64,000 nucleotides of DNA from Mycobacterium sp. (GCA_023264735.1 JAHFVD010000027.1:23761-87760), one strand, 5' to 3'; shown: positions 54,470-63,217, counted from the first letter of the stretch. Notes: generated by a model from the letters alone, not told the origin. Translations and numbers: made by a program.

Positions 54470-55285
54470 CTAGAACGTGTAGCGGTGGTACTGCGCCATC
54501 GTCTTCAGCGCGGGCACCCAGGACATCACCCGGGCCATGATCCGATACTCCCGCGACACGTCGCGAAAGCTCTCCGATTCGAATGGTGACACCCAGGCCA
54601 ACAGGCGCACACCCGGCACCGCCGCGACGATCTCGCCAGGGCCGTCGATGCCCCAGTGCAGCGTCGATCCCGACCGCCGGACCACGCTGTTGACCCACTG
54701 GCTGCGAATGCCGAACCGGTTGAACGCGTCGAATTGCAACTCGCCGGACGGGAAATGCGCGACGATCCGGCGCAGCAGTGCGATGCCGTCCGATTCGGTG
54801 AGATACATGGTCAAGCCCTCACCCAGAGCGAGCACCGGACGATCGGCGGGAATCTGGTCCAGCCAGCCGGGGTCGGTGACCGACGCTGCGATCCGGTGAT
54901 AGTGCGGGCGCGACGGGTAGATCTGTTCCCGGAGTTCCATGATCGACGGGTAGTCGACGTCGTACCACTCGATACCCGGCCCGGGATCGAGCCGATACAC
55001 CCGGCTGTCAAGGCCGGCCCCGAGATGCAGGACGACGGCGCGGTCATGGCAGGCCAGGAACTGGCGCGCCCAGATGTCGAAGTGCAGCGAGCGGGTGGTG
55101 ACCGACGGTGATGTTCGGTCGGTGATCGTCGTCTTGGTCCAGTCGTAGTCGATGCTCGCCACCGCGTCCCTGGCCCACACATCCCCCAGGATCGGCCGTT
55201 CCCGTTCGGCGTCAAGGGCTTTGGCGTACAGGGTGGCCAGCATCGTCTGCGGTGGACCGTTGAGATCGACCTTGATTTTCGGCAC
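54470..55285 (-). CDS. Class I SAM-dependent methyltransferase (LCMT/TcmP-like)
   Basis: This is 271 residues with a GTG start at 55285. Motifs: VVLHLGAGLDSRVYRL (SAM site), then WYDVDYPSIMELREQI (acidic SAM residue), VLALGEGLTMYLTES. This is the leucine carboxyl methyltransferase-like group used for O-methylation in polyketide routes. The target is unknown. It is 21 bp from the cupredoxin gene and 9 bp from the FAD gene. Confidence 0.85.
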   Translation of the reverse strand: MPKIKVDLNGPPQTMLATLYAKALDAERERPILGDVWARDAVASIDYDWTKTTITDRTSPSVTTRSLHFDIWARQFLACHDRAVVLHLGAGLDSRVYRLDPGPGIEWYDVDYPSIMELREQIYPSRPHYHRIAASVTDPGWLDQIPADRPVLALGEGLTMYLTESDGIALLRRIVAHFPSGELQFDAFNRFGIRSQWVNSVVRRSGSTLHWGIDGPGEIVAAVPGVRLLAWVSPFESESFRDVSREYRIMARVMSWVPALKTMAQYHRYTF

Positions 55286-55306
55286 CCGTCGAGGCTAGCC
55301 CCGATG

Positions 55307-55696
55307 TCACGCAACGATCAGCTGCCCGTGCATCATCGGATGGTAGGTGCAGTGGAAGGCATAGGTTCCCGGCTGCGTCGGGGCGGTGAATGTGGCGGTG
55401 CCCTTGCCGTCCACATCGACATCGAACGCGTTTCCGGTGTCGGCGGTGACGCTGTGTTCGGCACCGTCGGCGTTGGTCACCGTGACCGTGGCACCGGGCG
55501 GCACCGTTACCGGCGAGGCGAATTTCATACCGGAGATGGCGATCGTCGGGCCGGTCGCGGCGGCCGGGGCGGCCGGGGCGGCCGCGGTCGTCGAGGCGGG
55601 TGAGGACGCCGGGGCTGCCGGTGTCGAAGTTGTTCCCGAGGAGCACGCAGCCAGGAGAACGAGGCTGGCGAGTAAGGCGAATATTCGTGGCGTCAT
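55307..55696 (-). CDS. Plastocyanin/cupredoxin-like lipoprotein
   Basis: This is 129 residues. A lipoprotein signal ends in the lipobox LAAC with Cys18, followed by a Thr/Ser/Pro/Ala-rich spacer (residues 19-50). The cupredoxin domain carries the type 1 copper ligands His81 (AEHSV), Cys116, His119 and Met122 in FHCTYHPMMHG. It is therefore a blue-copper electron carrier or copper-buffer outside the membrane. A gene of this kind is not part of the M. tuberculosis locus order I remember. Confidence 0.86.
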   Translation of the reverse strand: MTPRIFALLASLVLLAACSSGTTSTPAAPASSPASTTAAAPAAPAAATGPTIAISGMKFASPVTVPPGATVTVTNADGAEHSVTADTGNAFDVDVDGKGTATFTAPTQPGTYAFHCTYHPMMHGQLIVA

Positions 55697-55727
55697 ACGC
55701 GGGACACGTAATCGCCTCGACGCCGGT

Positions 55728-56759
55728 TCAGTCCGGCTTGGCCGCCTTCGCCTGGCGCTTGGCCTCGCGCAGCCCGACCCAGAAGCGTGCGGCCTCGCGG
55801 ACGGACTCTTCCACCGGCCGGGGCTGCCAACCGAGTTCGCGGACGGCCTTGCTGTGGTCCAGCGGGCCCTCGGCACGCATCAGCCGCAACGAGCCCAGTG
55901 ACAACTTCTCGTCGGTCTTCTGCAGCCGGGCTTTGGCGGTGCCCATCGCGGCCAGTGCGTAGGCGAGCGGCAGCGGAATCGTCTTGGCGGGCGGCGGAAC
56001 ACCCGCCTCGGCGGCCGCGATCCGAGCCACCTCGGCATTGCTGATCATCTTCTCCGAGATCAGGTAGCGCTCCCCGACCCGGCCGCGCTCCGCGGCCAGG
56101 ATCATCGCGCGGGCGGCATCCTCGACCCCGACGGCCTCGAGGTCGATACCGCCCATGACGAACGGCAGCTTGCCGAACGCCGCGCCGGCGATGATCGCGC
56201 CGTGCGGGGTGCGGCCCCAGTCGCCGGTGCCATAGGTGGTCGACACGCACATCGCGATCGCGGGCAGGTTGTGCTCGCGCGCGTAGCGCAACACCAGTTC
56301 CTCGGCCTGCACTCGGGAGCGAACGTAGGGCGTCAAGCCGCGGTCGTTGATGACGTCGGTCTCGCTGGCCGTGCTGCCGCGCTGGCGGCCGACGGTGACG
56401 TAGCTACTGGTGAAAATAAAGCGACGTAAGGTCCCCGCGACTCCTTCTCCAGCGGCGATGTCGAGGACATTGCGGGTGCCCTCGACGTTGGTGTGGAACA
56501 GCGGCGCGGGATCGCTCAGCCATCCGCGGGTGTCGACGACGCAGTAGTAGACGTCGTCGACACCGGCCATTGCCTCGCGCAATACCGCGTTGTCCCAGAT
56601 ATCACCGACGAACCGCTGCACGTCGAGGTCGTCGATGGAGATGGTGGAAGCGTTGGCGCGCACCATGACTCGCACCTCGTGGCCGTCGGCGACCAGTTGG
56701 CGGGTGACGTGCGAGCCGAGGAATCCGTTGGCCCCGATGACAAGCTTGGGGGCGCTCAC
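55728..56759 (-). CDS. NAD-dependent epimerase/dehydratase, extended SDR (Rv0139-like)
   Basis: This is 343 residues (Rv0139 is about 340) from the GTG at 56759, which overlaps the SnoaL stop. Rossmann motif KLVIGANGFLGSHVTRQL lies near the N-terminus, and YVRSRVQAEELVLRYARE carries a Tyr-containing segment at the place of the active-site YxxxK, although the Lys is replaced by Arg. Close relatives include 3-beta-hydroxysteroid dehydrogenase-like proteins. Together with the KstR-type site upstream of the operon this favours steroid or lipid metabolism, but no substrate is shown. Confidence 0.83.
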   Translation of the reverse strand: MSAPKLVIGANGFLGSHVTRQLVADGHEVRVMVRANASTISIDDLDVQRFVGDIWDNAVLREAMAGVDDVYYCVVDTRGWLSDPAPLFHTNVEGTRNVLDIAAGEGVAGTLRRFIFTSSYVTVGRQRGSTASETDVINDRGLTPYVRSRVQAEELVLRYAREHNLPAIAMCVSTTYGTGDWGRTPHGAIIAGAAFGKLPFVMGGIDLEAVGVEDAARAMILAAERGRVGERYLISEKMISNAEVARIAAAEAGVPPPAKTIPLPLAYALAAMGTAKARLQKTDEKLSLGSLRLMRAEGPLDHSKAVRELGWQPRPVEESVREAARFWVGLREAKRQAKAAKPD

Positions 56760-57256
56760 TTGAATCCCCCGTTGGCCTTCATCCAGGCCGCCGCCTCCTC
56801 GTCGAGGGTGCCGAGCTTCTCGGCTTTCTTGCACCACTTCATCCCGGCTTGCAGGAAGCGCAGCGGGTTGTAGATGTCCTCCTGGCGCGACCACAGCCCG
56901 TCACCGGCGTAGGTGACGATCGAGATGTTGGTGGCGCTGATGATCGTGCCGTCACCGGGATCGCGCATCGGATTGTCGAGCTCGCAGATGACCCGGCCAG
57001 TCTCCTCGTCGAACACCGTCCACAGCGACGGAAACTCGGTCATGTAGCTGCCGGGAAAGCTGCCCATCGTCTTGGTGATCCAGGCACGCACCTCGTCGCG
57101 GCCCTTCATCGTGCCCATGGCGTGCTCGACGTAGTCGACGTCGGGGGTGTAGTGACTCACCCAGGCGTCCCAATCTTGGGTGCGGGCCGCATCGGCGACC
57201 GTCTGCTCGAAAATTGCGAATGCTTCGGTCAGTTCTTCACGGGAGAATCGCGCCAC
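56756..57256 (-). CDS. SnoaL-like (NTF2 fold) protein (Rv0138-like)
   Basis: This is 166 residues with a GTG start at 57256. The pattern DWDAWVSHYTPDVDYVEHAMGTMKGRDEV is typical of SnoaL/NTF2-like proteins, which are isomerases, cyclases or hydratases of polar hydrophobic substrates. Rv0138 (about 167) has the same size and neighbour order. Its GTGA overlap with the epimerase gene shows co-translation. A KstR-type operator lies 11 bp upstream of its start. Confidence 0.84.
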   Translation of the reverse strand: MARFSREELTEAFAIFEQTVADAARTQDWDAWVSHYTPDVDYVEHAMGTMKGRDEVRAWITKTMGSFPGSYMTEFPSLWTVFDEETGRVICELDNPMRDPGDGTIISATNISIVTYAGDGLWSRQEDIYNPLRFLQAGMKWCKKAEKLGTLDEEAAAWMKANGGFK

Positions 57257-57266
57257 GGCTTCAAAC

Positions 57267-57280
57267 TAGAACACGTTCTA
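57267..57280. promoter_or_regulatory. KstR-type operator motif TNNAACNNGTTNNA
   Basis: TAGAACACGTTCTA matches the published mycobacterial KstR consensus in full, with inverted arms TAGAAC/GTTCTA around AC. It lies 11 bp before the SnoaL-epimerase operon and 72 bp before msrB. Confidence 0.62.
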
Positions 57281-57351
57281 TCCAGCTTTGTCGAGGGGTT
57301 GAGCGCAGGCAGGAGCGTTTCTGACGGAACTGTGACATGGGAACTATCTGA

Positions 57352-57828
57352 ATGACAGTTGAGGTTGAATCGGGCATGTCGCACGACTATCACAAGAATC
57401 CCGCTGCCGTTTCCGCGCTGTCTCCCGAGCAGTATCGGGTGACCCAGGAGAACGGCACCGAGCGTCCCTTCACCGGTGAGTACTGGGACAACCACGAGCC
57501 GGGCATCTACGTCGACGTCGTCTCGGGCGAGCCGCTGTTCGCCTCGGTCGACAAGTTCGAGAGCGGCTCCGGATGGCCCAGCTTCACCAAACCGATCGAC
57601 ACCTCGAACGTCGTGACCAAACGGGACTTCAGTCATCTGATGGTCCGCACCGAGGTCCGCTCGGCTAACGGCGACAGCCATCTCGGCCACGTCTTCAAGG
57701 ACGGGCCTCGCGCCGAGGGAGGGTTGCGCTACTGCATCAACTCCGCTTCGCTGAAGTTCATCCACCTCGACGACCTCGAGGCACAGGGCTACGGCGACTA
57801 CACCCAGCTATTCAAGGAGGATGCGTGA
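57352..57828 (+). CDS. msrB: Methionine-R-sulfoxide reductase MsrB
   Basis: This is 158 residues (a second ATG at 57376 would give 150). Catalytic Cys128 is in RYCINSASL, and SGSGWPSF and [17 protein letters not shown] are MsrB signatures. The zinc-binding cysteines are missing: the usual CxxC before G(E)PLF reads [10 protein letters not shown], so it is a zinc-free type. It repairs methionine-R-sulfoxide. It overlaps msrA by GTGA; in M. tuberculosis msrB is not at this position. Confidence 0.93.
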   Translation: MTVEVESGMSHDYHKNPAAVSALSPEQYRVTQENGTERPFTGEYWDNHEPGIYVDVVSGEPLFASVDKFESGSGWPSFTKPIDTSNVVTKRDFSHLMVRTEVRSANGDSHLGHVFKDGPRAEGGLRYCINSASLKFIHLDDLEAQGYGDYTQLFKEDA

Positions 57829-58334
57829 GCGACAACAAGAGGGCGATCTTGGCCGGCGGCTGCTTCTGGGGCATGCAGGACCTGATCCGCAAGCAGCCCG
57901 GCGTGGTGTCCACCCGGGTGGGCTACACCGGCGGCAAGAACGACCACCCCACCTACCGCAACCATCCCGGCCATGCCGAGGCGGTCGAGATCGTCTACGA
58001 CCCGGCCCAGACCGACTTCCGTGCGCTGCTGGAGTTCTTCTTCCAGATCCACGATCCGAGCACGAAGGACCGGCAGGGCAACGACGTCGGCTCCAGCTAC
58101 CGGTCGGCGATCTTCTACCTCGACGACGACCAGAAGCAGGTCGCGCTCGACACCATCGCCGATGTCGACGCCTCCGGGCTGTGGCCGGGCAAGGTGGTCA
58201 CCGAGGTGACCCCGGCCGGCGACTTCTGGGATGCCGAGCCGGAGCACCAGGACTATCTGGTGCATTACCCGAACGGCTACACCTGCCACTTCCCGCGGCC
58301 GGGCTGGAAGCTACCGAAGCGGGCGCAGGTCTAA
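57825..58334 (+). CDS. msrA: Methionine-S-sulfoxide reductase MsrA
   Basis: This is 169 residues from the GTG at 57825 that overlaps the msrB stop. The active site GGCFWG (Cys13) is at the N-terminus. It reduces free and protein-bound methionine-S-sulfoxide using thioredoxin or a related reductant. Position matches Rv0137c. Its stop overlaps the stop of the P450 gene by 4 bp and an intrinsic terminator follows. Confidence 0.94.
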   Translation: MSDNKRAILAGGCFWGMQDLIRKQPGVVSTRVGYTGGKNDHPTYRNHPGHAEAVEIVYDPAQTDFRALLEFFFQIHDPSTKDRQGNDVGSSYRSAIFYLDDDQKQVALDTIADVDASGLWPGKVVTEVTPAGDFWDAEPEHQDYLVHYPNGYTCHFPRPGWKLPKRAQV

Positions 58335-59707
58335 CACTGGCTGGTGGGCGCGTTTCGTCGATACACGACGACGCGCCCACCCTTCTTTGGTGTGAACGCC
58401 ACGCCACGCGAATGCCATTTCTCACCTGGCGCTGTTGTGGTCGCAATCGTGAAGTTGCGCAACACCGTTCGTAGGACGACGTCCATCTCCATATTGGCGA
58501 AGGCCGCGCCGATGCAGCGACGGGTGCCGCCGCCGAACGGTACCCAGGCGAACGTATTGGGCCTGGTATCGAGGAAGCGTTGCGGGTCGAATCGCTCCGG
58601 ATCGGGGAACATCTCCGGGTTCTCGTGCAGCTGGTTCAGGCTGACCATCACCGAATAGCCTTGCGGCACGCGCCATTCGCCAAGCTCGTAGATCGGCGCC
58701 ATGACGTGCCTGCCGCTGAAGTCGATCACCGTGCGGTTGCGCTGGATCTCGAAGATGGTGGCCTGCCGATAGGTGTTGTCGTCGGTCTCGGCCTCAGCGA
58801 CCAGCCGGCGCAGCACCTCCGGATGCCGCGAGATCCGTTCGAACGCCCATGCCAAAGTCGAGGCGGTGGTCTCGTGGCCGGCGGCCAACAGTGTCAGCAG
58901 CTCGTCGCCGATCTCACCGCGCGTCATCTTCGAGCCGTCTTCGTAGCTGCTGCGCAGGAACAGCGACAGCACATCGGTGCGGTCTTCGAAGTTGGGGTCG
59001 CGTTGCGCCCGGCTGACCAAGGTGTCCACCAGGCCCTCATATTCACGCCGGTATTCGGCGAGCTTTCCCCAAGGCGTCCAGGGTAATTCGCGTTTGGGCG
59101 CGGGCAGCACCGCCAGCCGTGAGCCCAGGGTCACCCAGCGCGGAATGAGATCGCGCAGGCGTTCCAGCTCGTACCCGTCAGCACCGAAGATCGCCCGCAG
59201 GATGATGTTGAGGGTGATGTGCATCATCGGTTCGAGCGTGGCGAATTCGGTTCCCTGCGGCCAGGATTCGACTTCGCGCAGCGTCTCCTCGATCACGATC
59301 TGCTCGTAGGCCTTGATGCTCTTGCCGTGAAACGGCGGAGTGAGCAGCTTGCGGCGGACCCGGTGCTCCACGCCGTCGAGGGCGAACACCGATCCCTTGC
59401 CCAGCAGCCGGCTGAGGTTGGGCTGGATGTTGTACAGCACGTCGGGACTGGTGGTGAAGATCTGCTTGGTCAACGCGGGGTCCGAGACCACCACCGTGTT
59501 GCCGAACACGGGCACCTGCAGCGTGACGGCGCGTCCGTAGCGTCGGGTCAGCCAGTCGGCCGTGGGCCTGCGCGCGGCCATGAATGCCACCTTGAGCAGG
59601 GCACTTGGCACTTTTGGAGTGGGTGGCAGCTTCGGTTCGGTGGACACCGGACGGTCGCTGCTCAATGTCTCCGATCCGGCGGCTCCGACGGTTGGTGCTT
59701 GGCTCAT
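58331..59707 (-). CDS. Cytochrome P450, CYP138-like
   Basis: This is 458 residues from the ATG at 59707 ([11 protein letters not shown]). P450 motifs: AAGHETTAS (I-helix), EIQR (ExxR), and the haem loop [10 protein letters not shown] with Cys398. M. tuberculosis cyp138 (Rv0136) occupies the same place with a divergent TetR gene (Rv0135c). The TetR protein likely controls it through two operator-like palindromes in the gap. The substrate is unknown. Confidence 0.9.
   Translation of the reverse strand: MSQAPTVGAAGSETLSSDRPVSTEPKLPPTPKVPSALLKVAFMAARRPTADWLTRRYGRAVTLQVPVFGNTVVVSDPALTKQIFTTSPDVLYNIQPNLSRLLGKGSVFALDGVEHRVRRKLLTPPFHGKSIKAYEQIVIEETLREVESWPQGTEFATLEPMMHITLNIILRAIFGADGYELERLRDLIPRWVTLGSRLAVLPAPKRELPWTPWGKLAEYRREYEGLVDTLVSRAQRDPNFEDRTDVLSLFLRSSYEDGSKMTRGEIGDELLTLLAAGHETTASTLAWAFERISRHPEVLRRLVAEAETDDNTYRQATIFEIQRNRTVIDFSGRHVMAPIYELGEWRVPQGYSVMVSLNQLHENPEMFPDPERFDPQRFLDTRPNTFAWVPFGGGTRRCIGAAFANMEMDVVLRTVLRNFTIATTTAPGEKWHSRGVAFTPKKGGRVVVYRRNAPTSQC
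58343..58381 (+). terminator. Intrinsic terminator of msrB-msrA within the P450 3' end
   Basis: GGTGGGCGCG (58343-58352) pairs with CGCGCCCACC (58372-58381), with an inner CGTCG/CGACG stem, followed by CTTCTTT. It overlaps the coding end of the converging P450. Confidence 0.72.
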
Positions 59708-59730
59708 CAGTGAGGCCCTCCCAGCACTGG

Positions 59731-59782
59731 CGTGGTACCGCGTTGTACCACGGGGTTGTGGGGTACGGTACCTGTCGGTACC
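59731..59782. promoter_or_regulatory. TetR operator region: two GGTACC-based inverted repeats
   Basis: CGTGGTAC and GTACCACG form 8-bp arms at 59731-59738 and 59745-59752 with a 6-nt spacer. A second cluster, GGTAC-G-GTACC (59762-59772) with another GGTACC at 59777-59782, follows. Both lie between the P450 and TetR genes. Confidence 0.6.
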
Positions 59783-59816
59783 ACCCCTGACAAGGGGGCT
59801 CGGGAGGGAGATTCCG

Positions 59817-60434
59817 ATGACCACGACGACGTTCGACGAGACTGCCGCCGTCGGGCGCCACGACGACTTCCGCCAGCGGCTGCTCGACGGGCTCGCCGCC
59901 TCGATCGAGGAGCGCGGCTACCGCGACACCACCGTCGCCGACATCGTCCGGTATGCCCGCACCTCCAAGCGCACGTTCTACAGCCAGTTCGGCACGAAAG
60001 AGGACTGCTTCGCCGAGCTGCTGACCGCCAACAACGACGAGCTGGTCGCCACCATTCGCGACGCAGTCGACCCACGGGCGCCCTGGCACGAGCAGATTCG
60101 CCAGGCCGTCGTCACCTACGTGCACACCATCGAGGAACGGCCGGCCATCACGCTGAGCTGGATCCGCGAGCTGCCCGCACTCGGCGAATACGCCCGGCCC
60201 ACCCTGCGTCGCGGATTCGGCCGGCTGGCGACGATGATCGTCGAACTCAGCACCAACGACGGCTTCCGCACCGCGGGCCTGGCACCGCTATCGCATGCCG
60301 CGGCGGTGATCCTGGTCGGCGGCCTGCGCGAGCTCACCGCACAGACCGTCGAGGACGGTCAGCCCGTCACCGACATCATCGAGCCCGCACTGGCCGTGTC
60401 GCTGGCGCTGCTGGGGCCGAAACCCCTTACCTGA
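59817..60434 (+). CDS. TetR-family transcriptional regulator (Rv0135c-like)
   Basis: This is 205 residues (Rv0135c is about 201). The ATG at 59817 has GGGAGGGAG upstream. The helix-turn-helix is LLDGLAASIEERGYRDTTVA, then ARTSKRTFYSQFGTKEDCFAELL. The C-terminal helical domain is unremarkable. It probably autoregulates and controls the divergent P450 through the palindromes between them. Confidence 0.88.
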   Translation: MTTTTFDETAAVGRHDDFRQRLLDGLAASIEERGYRDTTVADIVRYARTSKRTFYSQFGTKEDCFAELLTANNDELVATIRDAVDPRAPWHEQIRQAVVTYVHTIEERPAITLSWIRELPALGEYARPTLRRGFGRLATMIVELSTNDGFRTAGLAPLSHAAAVILVGGLRELTAQTVEDGQPVTDIIEPALAVSLALLGPKPLT

Positions 60435-60454
60435 CAACGCGAAAGTAACACCAG

Positions 60455-60482
60455 GGCGGTGAATCGGGCCCGATTTCCCGCC
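60455..60482. terminator. Hairpin between converging genes
   Basis: AATCGGGCCCGATT (60462-60475) is a perfect palindrome extended by GGCGG (60455-60459) and CCGCC (60478-60482). It lies between the TetR and C39-like genes. Confidence 0.6.
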
Positions 60483-60488
60483 ATGGCG

Positions 60489-61016
60489 TTACGCTCGGCG
60501 GTCGCCGCGCGACAGGCGCGGGACGACGAATGCGAACGCCCGCGGAAAGCCCAGTGGTGACAACCGGCCGTGACGGATGTCGTCGATCGAAACATCGCGC
60601 ACCTCGCCTGCGGACGGCTCATAGCAGCGCATGACGGCGCCGTCGATCTCGGTGAGCAGTACCCAATGCCGGGGGATCACTATGCCGATCACCATCGCCA
60701 CCGGCCAGCCCGCGGCCACCGCATCGCATACGTCGGCCAACCGGTCGCGGCAGCGCGCCGGCCGCCAGCGGTAGTGCACGCCGCGCGGGGCACTGTGCAC
60801 GGTCAGCGCTCGGGCCACCCCGGCAGGTGTGGCACCCAGCGCATGCGGCCACACCACGTTGATCGCGCGGTGCACGCGCAGCTGTTCGGCGTCGAACCAC
60901 GACTGCGGGTCATCCGATCGCAGCGGGGCGCCGTAGTCGGCATCGAGTAGCGCCCCGGCCATCACCGCGACGCTGGGGCCACAGCTGACCCCGTCGCGCT
61001 GATGCGGCCACCTCAC
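60489..61016 (-). CDS. C39-like putative cysteine peptidase fold protein, unknown function
   Basis: This is 175 residues from the GTG at 61016 overlapping the PPOX stop. The opening QRDGVSCGPSVAVMAGALL has a Cys12-Gly-Pro pattern typical of C39/papain-like peptidases, and a histidine in IPRHWVLLTEIDGAV (His117) sits where the catalytic His is expected, followed by CYEPSAG. It has no signal peptide, transporter domain or recognisable substrate. Its pairing with an F420-type oxidoreductase is unusual. It could be a protease, transglutaminase-like enzyme or inactive relative. Confidence 0.62.
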   Translation of the reverse strand: MRWPHQRDGVSCGPSVAVMAGALLDADYGAPLRSDDPQSWFDAEQLRVHRAINVVWPHALGATPAGVARALTVHSAPRGVHYRWRPARCRDRLADVCDAVAAGWPVAMVIGIVIPRHWVLLTEIDGAVMRCYEPSAGEVRDVSIDDIRHGRLSPLGFPRAFAFVVPRLSRGDRRA

Positions 61017-61468
61017 GACGGCGGGAACCCGCCGGTGGCCACCGGCCCCCAGGTCTGCGGCGTCACCCGGATCAGGCACTTGCCCTGTTTGACCATGGCC
61101 TCGCGATATTCGGCCCAGTCCGAGTGCTCGCCGGCCACCGCCCGGAAGTAGTCGACCAGCGGCTCGACGGCATCGGGCAGGTCGATCACCTCAGCAGGTC
61201 CGTCGATCTGGACGTAGGGACCGTTGAATTCGTCGGACAGCACCACGACACTGGCCCGCCCGGTGCGGCGGATGTTGACCGACTTGGCGCGCTGGGGGTA
61301 GCTCGCGATCACCAGCCGGCCGTGCTCGTCGACGCCGCCCGTCACCGGTGAACTCTGCAGCGTGCCGTCAGCGCGGAAGGTGGTGAGCACCATGCGGTGC
61401 CGCGGACGGACGAAGTCCAACAGCGCGGGGAGGTCGACGGTGTCGGCGGTGGCGAACTTTGGCGACAT
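61013..61468 (-). CDS. PPOX-class F420-dependent oxidoreductase
   Basis: This is 151 residues with a split-barrel flavin/F420 fold: RPRHRMVLTTFRADGTLQSSP, then GRLVIASYPQRAKSVNIRR and QIDGPAEVIDLPD. This is the Rv1155-like PPOX group, which binds F420 or FMN and reduces unknown substrates. It starts at the ATG at 61468 and overlaps the downstream C39-like gene by 4 bp. It is divergent from the alcohol dehydrogenase. Confidence 0.87.
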   Translation of the reverse strand: MSPKFATADTVDLPALLDFVRPRHRMVLTTFRADGTLQSSPVTGGVDEHGRLVIASYPQRAKSVNIRRTGRASVVVLSDEFNGPYVQIDGPAEVIDLPDAVEPLVDYFRAVAGEHSDWAEYREAMVKQGKCLIRVTPQTWGPVATGGFPPS

Positions 61469-61524
61469 ATCGCCACTCTAACCACCGCCCAGCGTACGTT
61501 TGTTTCTGACGTCAGGAGGACACC

Positions 61525-62565
61525 ATGGCCACCATGCGCGCCGAGCGCTTCTACGCGGACACCAAAACCGTTGTCCTGGAAGATGTTCCGATCCCCAAGC
61601 CCGGTGATGGTGAAGTACTGGTCAAGGTCGCGTTCTGTGGCATCTGCCATTCCGACCTCAGCCTGATCAACGGCACCTTCCCGGCCCAGCGCCCGGTGGT
61701 CACCCAGGGGCACGAAGCGTCGGGGACCATCGCCAAGCTCGGTCCCGGTGTCACCGGCTGGTCCGAGGGTGACCGCGTCGTCGTCGCCGCCGGCCGGCCC
61801 TGCGCGAAGTGCGCCAACTGCCGCCGCGGCGATCTGGCCAACTGCATGCGAATTCAGCTGATGGCCTTCGCCTATGACGGCGCGTGGGCCGAATACACCG
61901 TCGCGCAGGCCTCGGGCCTGACCCGGGTGCCCGACAATGTGCCGCTGGAGCAGGCCGCGATCCTCGCCGACGCGGTGTCGACGCCGTTCGGCGCGGTGGT
62001 GCACACCGGCAAGGTGGGCGTCGGCGAGTCGGTCGGAGTGTGGGGTGTCGGCGGCGTCGGCACCCACATCGTGCAGCTGGCCCGGCTCGTCGGCGCGGTC
62101 CCGGTGATCGCCGTCGACATCAATCCCGCGGTGCGCGAGCGTGCGCTGGAACTCGGCGCCGACTACGCATTCGATTCGTGCGACCCCGATTTCGCCGACA
62201 AACTGGCCGAGGCCACCGGCGGGCGCAATCTCGACGTCGCCTTCGATGCGGTCGGGCTGAAGGTCACCTTCGAGCAGGCACTGAATTCGCTGACCATCGG
62301 CGGCCGGCTGGTCGGGGTCGGCATGAGCGCCGAGACCCCGACCGTGGGTCCGACATCGATGTTCAATCTGGTGCAACGCCAGGTGCTCGGCCACCTCGGC
62401 TACCACAACACCGACATCGAGACGCTGGCGCAGCTGGTGTCCCGCGGCCGGCTGGATCTGTCGCGTTCGATCAGCCAGATCATCCCGCTCGAGGACATCG
62501 CAGACGGGATCCGCATTCTCGAGCACGCCGAAGGCAATCCGATCCGGGTGCTCGTCCAGCCTTGA
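61525..62565 (+). CDS. Zinc-dependent alcohol dehydrogenase
   Basis: This is 346 residues, a medium-chain dehydrogenase. Catalytic zinc ligands are Cys38 (CGICHSD) and His63 in GHEASG; the structural zinc site is the four Cys of CAKCANCRRGDLANC. The Rossmann motif is GVGGVGTHIV. It oxidises alcohols to aldehydes with NAD(P). GGAGG lies 6-7 nt before the ATG at 61525. It is followed 4 bp later by the TIGR03085 gene. Confidence 0.92.
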   Translation: MATMRAERFYADTKTVVLEDVPIPKPGDGEVLVKVAFCGICHSDLSLINGTFPAQRPVVTQGHEASGTIAKLGPGVTGWSEGDRVVVAAGRPCAKCANCRRGDLANCMRIQLMAFAYDGAWAEYTVAQASGLTRVPDNVPLEQAAILADAVSTPFGAVVHTGKVGVGESVGVWGVGGVGTHIVQLARLVGAVPVIAVDINPAVRERALELGADYAFDSCDPDFADKLAEATGGRNLDVAFDAVGLKVTFEQALNSLTIGGRLVGVGMSAETPTVGPTSMFNLVQRQVLGHLGYHNTDIETLAQLVSRGRLDLSRSISQIIPLEDIADGIRILEHAEGNPIRVLVQP

Positions 62566-62569
62566 CATC

Positions 62570-63217
62570 GTGAGCGACCGCCCATTCGACGCCCAGGAAC
62601 GCACCGCGCTGTGCGATCTCTTCGACAACCTCGGTCCGGATGCCCCGACCCTCCTCGACGGCTGGACAACCCGAAAACTGGCCGCCCATCTTGTGCTCCG
62701 CGAGCGTGATCCGATCGCTGCCCCCTGTCTCGTCCTGCCTGGACCGCCTGCACGTTTTGCCGAACGCCGCACGACAGCCCTGGTCGAGCGAAAGGAATTC
62801 AGCTGGTTGGTCGCGCGTCTGCGCTCCGGCCCGCCCATTGGCTTCTTCCGTCTGTCCTGGGTCCGCTCTTTCCCGAGTCTCAACGAGTTCTTCGTCCATC
62901 ACGAGGACGTCCGCCGGGCTGACGGTCGCGGCCCGCGTGGGGATCTGACACCTGCGCTAGAGGCGGCGCTGTGGCGAAACGTCCAGCGCGGCAGCCGGTT
63001 TTTGAGCCGCCGGGTCCGCGGAGTCGGCCTCGACATCGTGTGGACGGGAACCCGGCAACGGATCACTGTCCGGACGGGCGATCCAATCGCAGAGCTCAGC
63101 GGGCTCCCCGGCGAACTGCTGCTGTACCTGTTCGGACGTCAGGCCGCCGCCCGGGTCGAAGTGTCTGGGCCACCCGACGCCGTCGCGGCCGTCCAGAACG
63201 GTCGCTTCGGAATGTGA
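62570..63217 (+). CDS. TIGR03085-like metal-binding (mycothiol-dependent/DinB-like) protein
   Basis: This is 215 residues with a GTG start at 62570. It has the opening of TIGR03085 and maleylpyruvate-isomerase N-terminal proteins (WTTRKLAAHLVLRERDPIA), with a likely metal-binding His in NEFFVHHEDVRRA. The family is thought to use mycothiol or bind a metal; function is unknown. It is 4 bp from the dehydrogenase gene, so co-transcription is likely. Confidence 0.78.
   Translation: MSDRPFDAQERTALCDLFDNLGPDAPTLLDGWTTRKLAAHLVLRERDPIAAPCLVLPGPPARFAERRTTALVERKEFSWLVARLRSGPPIGFFRLSWVRSFPSLNEFFVHHEDVRRADGRGPRGDLTPALEAALWRNVQRGSRFLSRRVRGVGLDIVWTGTRQRITVRTGDPIAELSGLPGELLLYLFGRQAAARVEVSGPPDAVAAVQNGRFGM

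Noticed and set aside
61342..62883. Minus-strand open frame opposite the alcohol dehydrogenase
   Set aside because: Antisense shadow of well-supported coding genes, with no domain or ribosome site.
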